Assembly (NCBI GenBank): GCA_017405765.1 | Contig: JAFQZS010000009.1 | Coordinates: 1 to 52,835 of the forward strand | From: Clostridia bacterium | GTDB lineage: Bacteria > Bacillota > Clostridia > Oscillospirales > RGIG577 | Direction of reading: 5' to 3' | DNA: 52,835 nucleotides | Shown here: positions 27,114 to 34,258 of the stretch, one piece after another | Layout: each line of letters opens with the position of its first letter | Position numbering within the stretch: the stretch's first letter is position 1 | Program-made: the position numbers and the translations under genes | The notes under the pieces: generated by a model | Told to the model about the DNA's origin: nothing | Databases searched by the model: none | The model's input: only the letters and a program-made list of their open reading frames with translations

Positions 27114-28270
27114 CGTCCGCCGTCCTCCGGCGCGTCCGGCGTCGCTTCGTCGGCTTCGGCTGCATTGGCTTCGGCTGTGTCTGCATCGGCTTCGTCGGCT
27201 TCGGCGGTTTCGGATGCTGCTTCGCCCGCGTCTGCCGCCGCTTCGTCAGCTTCGCCGTCGGGCGGTCTCTCTGCGCCTTCCTTTTTCTTCGGCTCCGGCA
27301 TTATAAGAAGCTCTTCTTTTTCATCATCGGTAAGGTCTTCTCTTACAAGATTTATGGCGCGTATCGCCACTTCTATCATATCCGGGTCGGGCTCCTTCGT
27401 CGTAAGCCTTTGAAGCCAAAGCCCCGGCGCGGATATTATGCGCGTAGCCAAATTATCATACTTGCCGGCAAGACGTATCACCTCATAGCTTAACGCCATA
27501 ACGACCGGCATCAAAAGTATTCGGCAAAGGCTCCTTTGAAGAAGGTTGTCCCACCTTAAGAACGAGAACACGATTATGCTGATTATCATTACTATAAGCA
27601 GAAAGCTTGTGCCGCATCTCGGGTGAAAACGCGGATATTTCTTTACGTTTTCCACCGTCGGTTTTTCTTTATGCTCATAACAGAATATTGTTTTATGCTC
27701 CGCGCCGTGATACATGAAAACGCGCTTGATATCAGGCGTTTTCGACACTGCCCAAATGTAGAGGATGAATATCACCAGCCGCACCATGCCCTCAAGCAGG
27801 TTCTTGCCCACCACAGGAAAGCTCTCCCCCACCGTACCGACAAGGAACGTGGGCAAAACGACAAAAAGCCCCAGCGCAACTGCAAGTCCCAAAACGAGCG
27901 ACACCGCCATAAGTATGCCGCCAATCTTATCGCCCAGCTTTTCCTCCATGAACGTCTCAAACTTTGACGGCTTATAATCCGGGTCGTCGAGCTCCTCAAA
28001 AAACGAAGCCGAATAATTTATAGCGCCTATACCGCTCACGAGCGAATCTATAAAAGCATAGACGCCGCGTATGAACGGCAGCTTGAATACGGGCATACGT
28101 TCCTTCAGGCCGCCCTTTAAAGACTCTACCTTCTGCGCAAACGTATTGTCCGGCTTTCTTATGACATACGCCATGCGCTCGGGACCGCGCATCATTATGC
28201 CCTCAATGAGCGCCTGTCCCCCGATACTTGTATATTTTATTTTTTCCTTTTTTTCTTTCAATTTTGCCAC
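27110..28270 (-). CDS. DUF1385 membrane protein with a long acidic Ala/Glu tail
   Basis: 386 residues. GGQALIEGIMMRGP near the N terminus is the DUF1385 signature. Several transmembrane helices follow (GGILMAVSLVLGLAVALGLF, LVIFILYIWAV and more), and MYHGAEHKTIFCYE and FHPRCGTSFLL are typical family blocks. Molecular function is unknown. The last 65 residues are an Ala/Glu/Asp-rich repeat-like tail (DEAAADAGEAASETAEADEA) not expected in the family. The GTG start has a weak ribosome site; a TTG four codons in, behind AGGTGG, is possible. Confidence 0.85.
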   Translation of the reverse strand: MAKLKEKKEKIKYTSIGGQALIEGIMMRGPERMAYVIRKPDNTFAQKVESLKGGLKERMPVFKLPFIRGVYAFIDSLVSGIGAINYSASFFEELDDPDYKPSKFETFMEEKLGDKIGGILMAVSLVLGLAVALGLFVVLPTFLVGTVGESFPVVGKNLLEGMVRLVIFILYIWAVSKTPDIKRVFMYHGAEHKTIFCYEHKEKPTVENVKKYPRFHPRCGTSFLLIVMIISIIVFSFLRWDNLLQRSLCRILLMPVVMALSYEVIRLAGKYDNLATRIISAPGLWLQRLTTKEPDPDMIEVAIRAINLVREDLTDDEKEELLIMPEPKKKEGAERPPDGEADEAAADAGEAASETAEADEADADTAEANAAEADEATPDAPEDGGR

Positions 28271-28364
28271 CTGTACGATTTAAAATTATCCGTCATTATA
28301 TTATATCAAATGTGGTTTCGCTTTTCAATACAAAAGGTCGGCTGTATAATAATTTTAAAATTCG

Positions 28365-28970
28365 TTAATATCCTAGGCTTTCTTTGATCAATACCACTTC
28401 ATAATTGCCGCCTATGGGCTTTTGCCACATGACGCACAGCGCCTTGCATATCCTGTCGGGGCTTTTGCAGTCATAGCAGCGGTCGGCCTTTGCTGCGCAC
28501 GGCGTTTTTAAACTCATGCGCGCCGCGTTCTTCGGCGCGGCCACGTTTCTTGCCCGCGCTATCGCGTCCTCAAGGCCTTTTTCGACTTTGTTTTCACCAA
28601 GCACGAAATATACCTTTTCGTGACCGTAGAGCATGGCGGCAACGCGGTTGCACGTGCCGTCTATGTTTACTATCTCGCCCGCCTCGGACACGGCGTTCAC
28701 CGAAGAGATATAGATATCGGCCGCATTTGCTTTCATGCGCATATTTTTAACGCTTTCGCCCTCGGGCACGCGCCAGTGCCAAAGCACCTCGTTATTCTCT
28801 TTAAGCTTTTCATAAAGTCCCATTTCTTCAAGCGTAACAGAGCCTCCGAAGCCCACACATTTATTTTGTATCTTACTTCTAAGATAGCCGGCCGCCATCT
28901 CCTTTGTATCAAAAAGCGATACATCGTATCCCAAAGCTTCCAGATTTTCTTTTAAAACGGTCACATCCAT
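28365..28970 (-). CDS. LUD-domain protein (LutC/DUF162 family)
   Basis: 201 residues. The pattern CVGFGGSVTLEEMGLYEKL and ISSVNAVSEAGEIVNIDGTCNRVAAMLYGHEKV is characteristic of stand-alone LUD-domain proteins related to LutC and to the C-terminal part of LutB, which take part in lactate oxidation. No lutA or lutB is near, so its role is open. CDCKSPDRIC-like cysteines near the C terminus (CYDCKSPDRICKALC) could bind a metal cluster. Start ATG follows GGAGTTTAAAAG. Confidence 0.85.
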   Translation of the reverse strand: MDVTVLKENLEALGYDVSLFDTKEMAAGYLRSKIQNKCVGFGGSVTLEEMGLYEKLKENNEVLWHWRVPEGESVKNMRMKANAADIYISSVNAVSEAGEIVNIDGTCNRVAAMLYGHEKVYFVLGENKVEKGLEDAIARARNVAAPKNAARMSLKTPCAAKADRCYDCKSPDRICKALCVMWQKPIGGNYEVVLIKESLGY

Positions 28971-29100
28971 CTTTTAAACTCCTTAATATTACCTTTTTTG
29001 TATCTTTTATGGCCTATAATTATTTTACACTTAAAGATGTGCTCTTGCAAGGGGCTTCACGCCGTGATACCATAAGCATATAGAAAAGGAGGCGCAGGAT

Positions 29101-29673
29101 ATGGAACTTAAGGATTTTTTGTCTGCAATGAACGAGGGGCGCGAAGTTGATGCGGGAAGCGAGCTCCACCTTTTTATGCACCAGCTTTCCGAAGAGGCGC
29201 AGAGGATAACGGCAGAGCTTAACTCCTCGTTCCACACAGCCGTGGAGATACGCGGCCTTATGCGCCGTCTTACGCTCACCGAGATAGACGACACCTTTAC
29301 GATGTTTCCGCCGTTTTATACTGACTGCGGTAAAAATATACATATAGGAAAGAACGTATTTATAAATTCAGGATGCAGTTTTCAGGATCAGGGCGGCATA
29401 ACCATAGGCGACGGCTCGCTTATCGGGCACAATGTGGTGCTTGCCACGCTAAACCACGCCGAAGACCCAAAAAAGCGCGCAAATCTTCTTCCCTCTCCAA
29501 TAACGATAGGGCGCGACGTTTGGATAGGCTCAAATTCAACCGTTCTTTCAGGCGTTACGATAGGCGACGGCAGCATCGTTGCTGCAGGAGCCGTAGTTAC
29601 GCGCGATGTGCCGCCCATGACAATTGTCGGCGGCGTACCCGCGAGGGTCATAAGAAAAGTTAAAAAAGATTAA
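29101..29673 (+). CDS. Sugar O-acetyltransferase of the maltose/galactoside type
   Basis: 190 residues. Left-handed beta-helix built from hexapeptide repeats ([54 protein letters not shown], then [22 protein letters not shown]), with the N-terminal helical Maa domain and the likely catalytic His in LATLNHAED. Transfers acetyl from acetyl-CoA to a sugar hydroxyl. Good Shine-Dalgarno AAAAGGAGGCGCAGG upstream. It is divergent from the LUD gene. Confidence 0.92.
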   Translation: MELKDFLSAMNEGREVDAGSELHLFMHQLSEEAQRITAELNSSFHTAVEIRGLMRRLTLTEIDDTFTMFPPFYTDCGKNIHIGKNVFINSGCSFQDQGGITIGDGSLIGHNVVLATLNHAEDPKKRANLLPSPITIGRDVWIGSNSTVLSGVTIGDGSIVAAGAVVTRDVPPMTIVGGVPARVIRKVKKD

Positions 29674-29693
29674 AAAATATTTCTAAAAAGAAT

Positions 29694-29722
29694 TTGACAA
29701 TCAATAAGCGTTATGGTAGAAT
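29694..29722 (+). promoter_or_regulatory. Promoter of the tRNA-Ser region
   Basis: TTGACA (29694-29699), 17-bp spacer, TAGAAT (29717-29722), placing the start about 10 bases before the first tRNA. Confidence 0.75.
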
Positions 29723-29738
29723 GATATAGCCGTTATGC

Positions 29739-29825
29739 GGAGAGGTGTCCGAGCGGTTTAAGGAGCCGGTCTTGAAAACCGGTGACGCGCAAGCGCCGCG
29801 AGTTCGAATCTCGCCCTCTCCGCCA
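29739..29825 (+). tRNA. tRNA-Ser (anticodon TGA)
   Basis: 87 nt including encoded CCA. Acceptor arms GGAGAGG / CCTCTCC, anticodon stem-loop CCGGT-CTTGAAA-ACCGG with anticodon TGA, a long variable arm (GACGCGCAAGCGCCG) as expected for serine, and the T-loop GTTCGAATC. Confidence 0.97.
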
Positions 29826-29880
29826 ACACCTAAAAAAAAGAATTATGCGGCTATTTAAGTTATGAAGGGATGATGCCTCG

Positions 29881-30105
29881 GTGGATATAGCTAAACAGAT
29901 AATCGCAGTAGTCATCCTCGGTTGGAGCATATGGTACATAGCAAAGCCGATAAACGTAATAAAGGGCGGCCAGTTTGAGAAGCATCTCTACAAGCGTCCC
30001 AACCGCACTCGCATAATCTGGGCAATCAGGATAACGGGCATTTTAGGCGTAGGAGTTGCGATATTCCTGTTTTTCAGCGATTATTTCCTTGGTTTGATGA
30101 ATTAG
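29881..30105 (+). CDS. Small membrane protein between two tRNA-Ser genes
   Basis: 74 residues from a GTG. Two hydrophobic helices (IIAVVILGWSIWYIA and IWAIRITGILGVGVAIFLFF) separated by a basic, hydrophilic loop (EKHLYKRPNRTR), ending LGLMN. No recognised family. The upstream AAGGGATGATGCCTCG gives only a weak ribosome site. It is probably transcribed with the flanking tRNAs. The codon pattern and topology look real; function unknown. Confidence 0.6.
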   Translation: MDIAKQIIAVVILGWSIWYIAKPINVIKGGQFEKHLYKRPNRTRIIWAIRITGILGVGVAIFLFFSDYFLGLMN

Positions 30106-30131
30106 TTTAAATATATAGAAAACACATATTC

Positions 30132-30223
30132 GGAGAAGTACTCAAGTAGGCCGAAGAGGCGCCCCTGCTAAGGGTGTAGGTCGGGAAACCGGCGCGGGGG
30201 TTCAAATCCCCCCTTCTCCGCCA
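30132..30223 (+). tRNA. tRNA-Ser (anticodon GCT)
   Basis: 92 nt including encoded CCA. Acceptor arms GGAGAAG / CTTCTCC, anticodon stem-loop CCC-CTGCTAA-GGG with anticodon GCT, long variable arm (GTAGGTCGGGAAACCGGCG), T-loop GTTCAAATC. Confidence 0.96.
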
Positions 30224-30250
30224 TCAAAAGGGTACGAAAAAGATGTGCCC

Positions 30251-30287
30251 GGCAGAAAGCCCGATTTTATCGGGCTTTTCTGCTGCC
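30251..30287 (+). terminator. Terminator after the tRNA-Ser pair
   Basis: GGCAGAAAGCCCGA / TCGGGCTTTTCTGC hairpin with a TTTTA loop, 28 bases beyond the second tRNA. Confidence 0.7.
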
Positions 30288-30394
30288 CAAATGCCGTTTT
30301 TCGTAGTTTCAAATTCGTAGATGAAAAAGCGGCTTTTCCCTTTAAAGATAGATACGGATTCAAGTAACAACTGAATACAGTTGTTGCCCTCGCA

Positions 30395-30433
30395 GCCAAT
30401 CGTTTTGAAAAGAAACGATTGGCTCTTTTTTTA
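30395..30433. terminator. Terminator hairpin with T-run
   Basis: Perfect 11-bp arms GCCAATCGTTT / AAACGATTGGC followed by CTCTTTTTTT on the plus strand. It sits at the edge of the IS3 remnant. Confidence 0.75.
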
Positions 30434-30838
30434 TTTCACAGACAAGGATGAAGACCATGATCTTTTCAGATTCACCCCATCAAAAAGCATTGGAACGGAT
30501 GATGACAGCCATTCCGAGATTTCGGCCCAAAGAAGGCGGCATAATGGTGCTTCACCATTTTGAGTACATGACAGAAATGTGCAACTGTCGACACTGACCA
30601 TATTACAATGGAAAAAGAAAATGCACAGCCAGCCAGTATCCATGCTTTGAGGAACGGATCGCTGCCGGATACTGATAAACCCCATATCCCGCATCAATTC
30701 GGATACCATCTCTCTTGAAGCACGGATCCCGCTTTCCTTCATGACGGCACAGAGCTTTGCAGCGCCAAATATCTGGCGGCTGTCGTCGTAGTAGCGAGAT
30801 GTAATGATGGACTTCTCGCTTTCAGTGTATTTGTTCAT
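30431..30838 (-). pseudogene. IS3-family transposase remnant
   Basis: The first 59 residues (from ATG 30838: IFGAAKLCAVMKESGIRASR, then REMVSELMRDMGFISI) match the HTH_21 region that opens IS3-family OrfB transposases. After ISIRQ the reading frame continues as a Cys/Ser-rich stretch that does not resemble a transposase, and no DDE catalytic core follows. No partner OrfA or terminal repeats were found. This is a truncated, inactive fragment. Confidence 0.65.
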
Positions 30839-30991
30839 GCTATCAACTCCTTCAAAAATAGAGTGTAGCACAACCAGTTTGATATTTTATCCTGATGTCA
30901 GATTTTCTCATGTTTGTCGCAATCATAGCGGCATTTTCAAGATAATTTCTTTCGGCCTCTTGAAAAACAGAGAGAAACGCGGTATTATTAT

Positions 30992-31007
30992 GGTAAAGAA
31001 ATTTACC
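30992..31007 (+). promoter_or_regulatory. Palindrome upstream of marR, candidate operator
   Basis: GGTAAA-GAAA-TTTACC, 21 bases before the MarR start codon. The position suits autoregulation by the MarR-family protein. Confidence 0.4.
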
Positions 31008-31027
31008 GTAAAGGAATTGACCTAAAG

Positions 31028-31492
31028 ATGAGTGTCGTGGCGAAAGAGAATAAGAAGAACGCATATCTATACTGCAAGTTTCGTGATGAGCAGTTTGCCT
31101 TGTATGATGAATACGCCAAACGTCACGGCATGCTGATGAAGACGCTGCTGGTAGTCAACGCGCTTTACTATGCGCAGGAGGGGTTGACGCAGACGAACAT
31201 CTGCGGGCGCACCTTCCAATCAAAGCAGACGGTCAATCTGATCATCAAGAACCTGCTTGCGGAGGGTTATGTAACGGTAACGGAGGTGCCGGAAAACAAG
31301 CGAAACAAGATCGTTTGTATGACAGAAGCAGGGCGCGGATATTGCGAAAAGGTCGTGCGTCATATCACGTGGGCAGAGGATACGGCAATGTCCATGTTTA
31401 CGCCGGAGGAACAAAAGACGCTCATTGATCTGTCCCGTACGTTTACAAAGAATCTGACCATGCTGATGAACCAGGAAACGGAGGAAAACTGA
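31028..31492 (+). CDS. MarR-family transcriptional regulator
   Basis: 154 residues with a winged helix-turn-helix: LTQTNICGRTFQSKQTVNLIIKNLLAEGYVTVTEV followed by the wing NKRNKIVCMTEAGR, the usual MarR pattern. It starts an operon with the nitroreductase (1-base gap), radical SAM and MutM genes, so it probably controls them in response to a small oxidising or phenolic ligand (inference). The codon use here is richer in CTG/GCG than the flanking core genes, suggesting transfer. Confidence 0.85.
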   Translation: MSVVAKENKKNAYLYCKFRDEQFALYDEYAKRHGMLMKTLLVVNALYYAQEGLTQTNICGRTFQSKQTVNLIIKNLLAEGYVTVTEVPENKRNKIVCMTEAGRGYCEKVVRHITWAEDTAMSMFTPEEQKTLIDLSRTFTKNLTMLMNQETEEN

Positions 31493-31493
31493 A

Positions 31494-32120
31494 ATGGATT
31501 TCTATGATGTGATCGATCAAAGAAGGACTGTAAGAGAATTCCTTGACAAAGAGGTCGATTTTGAGGCGATCCGGCGCATTCTGGAAGCAGGCAACAAAGC
31601 GCCGACGTGGAACCACAACCGCAACTGGAGCTATATCGTACTGCGAACCGACGAGGAAAAAGAATGCGCTTTTGAGTATGCTAAGAAGATCGCGAACAAA
31701 TTCGATGCTGATGCGTATTTGAACAGGCCAAAGCCCTATCCGACCACGCTTGCGCAGAAAATGTACGCCTACGCGATGCCAAGGCAGTTCACCATGCTCA
31801 AGAACGCACCGTACGTGATCGTTCCCGTGTTCAAATGCAAGGATCCAAACGGCGCATACGTGTCCAAGCTGAATCCGTTTTCTACGATCTGGTGCGTGAT
31901 CGAGAACATCTTCCTCGCAGCAACTGCCGAAGGACTCGCCTGCTCCATGCGGATTCCGCTCAATGAAGAGCATGATATTGTAAAAAAGAAGCTCAAGGTG
32001 CCTCCGACGTATATGATACCTGTGTTTATCGGTATCGGATACGCCGATCCGGATGAAACGGTGCTGGAGCAGAACGTAGCAGACCTTGACAAGCAGATCC
32101 ATTACGGCAGGTGGAAGTAA
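31494..32120 (+). CDS. Nitroreductase-family flavoprotein
   Basis: 208 residues. The N-terminal FMN-binding signature DVIDQRRTVREFLDKEV and the helix AIRRILEAGNKAPTWNHNRNW are typical of the nitroreductase family, FMN enzymes that reduce nitro compounds, quinones or flavins with NAD(P)H. A middle insertion (PYPTTLAQKMYAYAMP) and the C-terminal MIPVFIGIGYADPDE block also fit. Second gene of the MarR operon. Confidence 0.85.
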   Translation: MDFYDVIDQRRTVREFLDKEVDFEAIRRILEAGNKAPTWNHNRNWSYIVLRTDEEKECAFEYAKKIANKFDADAYLNRPKPYPTTLAQKMYAYAMPRQFTMLKNAPYVIVPVFKCKDPNGAYVSKLNPFSTIWCVIENIFLAATAEGLACSMRIPLNEEHDIVKKKLKVPPTYMIPVFIGIGYADPDETVLEQNVADLDKQIHYGRWK

Positions 32121-32121
32121 T

Positions 32122-33006
32122 ATGGAACCGATCATCAGAGAAATCAAAGTCAAAAGCGTACTCACCAAGTCCAATCTTCCGGTAAGCGACTATTCGGTCA
32201 ATCCCTATGTGGGCTGTACACATGCCTGCAAGTATTGCTATGCCAGCTTTATGAAGCGCTTTACCAATCACGTTGAGCCGTGGGGCAAATTTCTGGACGT
32301 GAAATACTGGCCGGAGATCAAGCGCCCTGAGAAGTATGACGGGAAAGAACTGTTCTTCGGCTCGGTGACCGATCCGTACAATCCGCAGGAGGAAATCTAT
32401 CAGCGTACACGCACGCTGCTGGAGCAGCTTCAGGACAGCGGGATCAAGCTCAGCATTCAAACGAAATCCGATCTGGTGCTGCGAGATCTTGATCTCATCA
32501 AAACCTTTCCCGGCGCAAGAGTCGGCTTCTCCATCAATACGCTGGATGAAGCTTTCAAGGACGATATGGACAGCGCCGTTAGCATTGAGCGCCGCATTGC
32601 GGCCATGAAGACGCTGCACGACGCAGGCATCCGTACCACCTGCTTCATCTCGCCGATCTTTCCCGGCATCACGGACTGCGAGGCAATCATAGACCGAGTA
32701 AAAGATCAATGCAATCTCGTTTGGCTGGAAAATTTGAATCTGCGCGGCAGCTACAAGGCTGTGATTCTCGATTATATAAGAGAGAAACGCCCTGATCTCG
32801 TACCGCTGTACGATGAGATCTACAATCACGGCAGCCGCCTGTATTGGGAAGCGCTTGACGCGAGCGTACGCGAATATGCTGCTGCAAACGAACTTGATTA
32901 CGTGCGCAACGACGACAGTATGAAAAATCCCTTCGAAGCGCCGCCTGTGATCGTCAATTTCTTCTATCACGAAGAAATCAAAAAATCCGCGAAGAAAGGG
33001 AAATGA
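32122..33006 (+). CDS. Radical SAM protein of the SplB-like family
   Basis: 294 residues. Radical SAM motif CTHACKYCY near residue 30, preceded by NPYVGC, then ELFFGSVTDPYNPQE, a family block of the SPL/Rv2578c-type radical SAM proteins, and VGFSINTLDEAF. The start ATG sits one base after the nitroreductase stop; the ORF extension to 32086 lies inside that gene. Spore photoproduct lyases repair thymine damage, but this smaller relative group has no proven substrate. Its place next to a DNA glycosylase gene suggests a repair role (inference). Confidence 0.8.
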   Translation: MEPIIREIKVKSVLTKSNLPVSDYSVNPYVGCTHACKYCYASFMKRFTNHVEPWGKFLDVKYWPEIKRPEKYDGKELFFGSVTDPYNPQEEIYQRTRTLLEQLQDSGIKLSIQTKSDLVLRDLDLIKTFPGARVGFSINTLDEAFKDDMDSAVSIERRIAAMKTLHDAGIRTTCFISPIFPGITDCEAIIDRVKDQCNLVWLENLNLRGSYKAVILDYIREKRPDLVPLYDEIYNHGSRLYWEALDASVREYAAANELDYVRNDDSMKNPFEAPPVIVNFFYHEEIKKSAKKGK

Positions 33007-33009
33007 GCT

Positions 33010-33843
33010 ATGCCGGAGCTGCCGGAAGTTGAAACCGTAAAAAGGATTATAGAACCGCAAATTAAGGGACAGAGAGTTCTGGCGGTCGATCTCCGCAATC
33101 CGCAGGTGATAGCTCACCCCGAGAGCGAGACGTTCACCGCGCTTCTCACGGAAAGAACGATCGCGGGAATGAGCCGCAGAGGGAAGTTTCTGTCTGTGGA
33201 TATGGACAATGGAGATCGGCTGTTTCTTCACCTGCGCATGACGGGTCAACTCCTTGTGACGCCGCCGGATTATCCCGAAGAAAAGCATACGCATTTGATT
33301 ATCAACCTTTTAGACGGAAAACAGATCCGTTATATCGACGTGCGGCGTTTCGGACGGCTTTGGTATATAAAAAACGGCGAAGACGTCTCCGTTACAGGGA
33401 TCGATAAGCTTGGTCTTGAGCCGGATGACGAACGACTGACCGCAGACTTTTTGAAGGCAAAACTCAATAAAAAGAAAAAGCCGATCAAGGATATGCTGCA
33501 CGATCAGACGATCATTGCCGGGATCGGCAACATCTATTCGGATGAAATCCTTTTTGCTTCCCGCATCTACCCGAAAAAGAAGTGCTATGACCTTACCGAC
33601 GCGGAATGGGAAATACTTGCCGAAACTATTCCCAAGACGGTCGTCTATTACACAGAGAAAAACGCAATTACCCCGGAAGAGTATCTTAACGGCAAAGGTA
33701 AGGAGTATCGCAATACGCCGTTTCTGAAAGCTTACGGTCACGCCGGGGAGTCATGTCCACAATGCGGAACTCTTTTTGCAAAAATCACAGTTGGAGGACG
33801 AAGCAGCACGTATTGCCCGCTCTGCCAAATCAGTGCACAATGA
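33010..33843 (+). CDS. mutM: Formamidopyrimidine-DNA glycosylase
   Basis: 277 residues. N-terminal PELPEVE with catalytic Pro1/Glu2 after Met removal, the H2TH region with the DNA-binding GIGNIYSDEILF, and the C-terminal zinc finger CPQCG...YCPLCQ. Removes oxidised purines such as 8-oxoguanine and nicks the abasic site. It starts 3 bases after the radical SAM stop and ends the MarR operon. Near-complete family length. Confidence 0.95.
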   Translation: MPELPEVETVKRIIEPQIKGQRVLAVDLRNPQVIAHPESETFTALLTERTIAGMSRRGKFLSVDMDNGDRLFLHLRMTGQLLVTPPDYPEEKHTHLIINLLDGKQIRYIDVRRFGRLWYIKNGEDVSVTGIDKLGLEPDDERLTADFLKAKLNKKKKPIKDMLHDQTIIAGIGNIYSDEILFASRIYPKKKCYDLTDAEWEILAETIPKTVVYYTEKNAITPEEYLNGKGKEYRNTPFLKAYGHAGESCPQCGTLFAKITVGGRSSTYCPLCQISAQ

Positions 33844-33945
33844 AAACGCAGTAAGATCGAGTAATATCCATATTTCCAAGGATTTGAATCTATCTGTCAA
33901 AAACGCGGATCCATCTTTTACTTACCCCATAGCCAGAATCACATG

Positions 33946-33990
33946 ATCCGAACCTTATCCTTATAGGAGACGGGTTCGGATTTGTGTTTT
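33946..33990 (+). terminator. Terminator after mutM
   Basis: ATCCGAACC and GGGTTCGGAT arms with a 17-nt loop, followed by TTGTGTTTT. Confidence 0.55.
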
Positions 33991-34106
33991 CTCAAAATGT
34001 CCGCGCTTCCGGGGGCCGGAGAGAAAGAAGCGCTGCTGTTCATATCAATAAGCTTAAACCTCCGACCGGCAGCGCCCACATTTTTTTCAGGCTTCACAAA
34101 AAAGAC

Positions 34107-34146
34107 GAGCGACGATACCCAAAAACGGATACCGCCGCTCTTTTTT
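34107..34146 (+). terminator. Hairpin with T-run
   Basis: GAGCGACGATACC / GGATACCGCCGCTC, paired with some G-T pairs, then TTTTTT. No gene lies directly before it on the plus strand; it may be a second terminator or the remnant of a lost gene. Confidence 0.5.
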
Positions 34147-34258
34147 CTTCTTTTATCTTCTCAGGCGTATTGCTCTATGGCGAAACGCTCAAATGTAAAA
34201 AGCATCCGCCTGCCGCCGTAGCGGCAAGCTCGCGAGCAAGGACCAAACGGTCGAAGGG

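Larger units (their letters stand above)
33844..34258. other. Intergenic region with two terminator hairpins
   Basis: There is no credible gene in these 415 bases. It contains a hairpin at 33946-33981 (ATCCGAACC / GGTTCGGAT) that can end the mutM transcript and a second at 34107-34146 with a T-run. Confidence 0.6.

Noticed and set aside
30989-31024. An 11-residue leader peptide (MVKKFTVKELT) just before the MarR gene
   Set aside because: It lacks a Shine-Dalgarno and overlaps the palindromic operator; it may be chance. No attenuator hairpin accompanies it.
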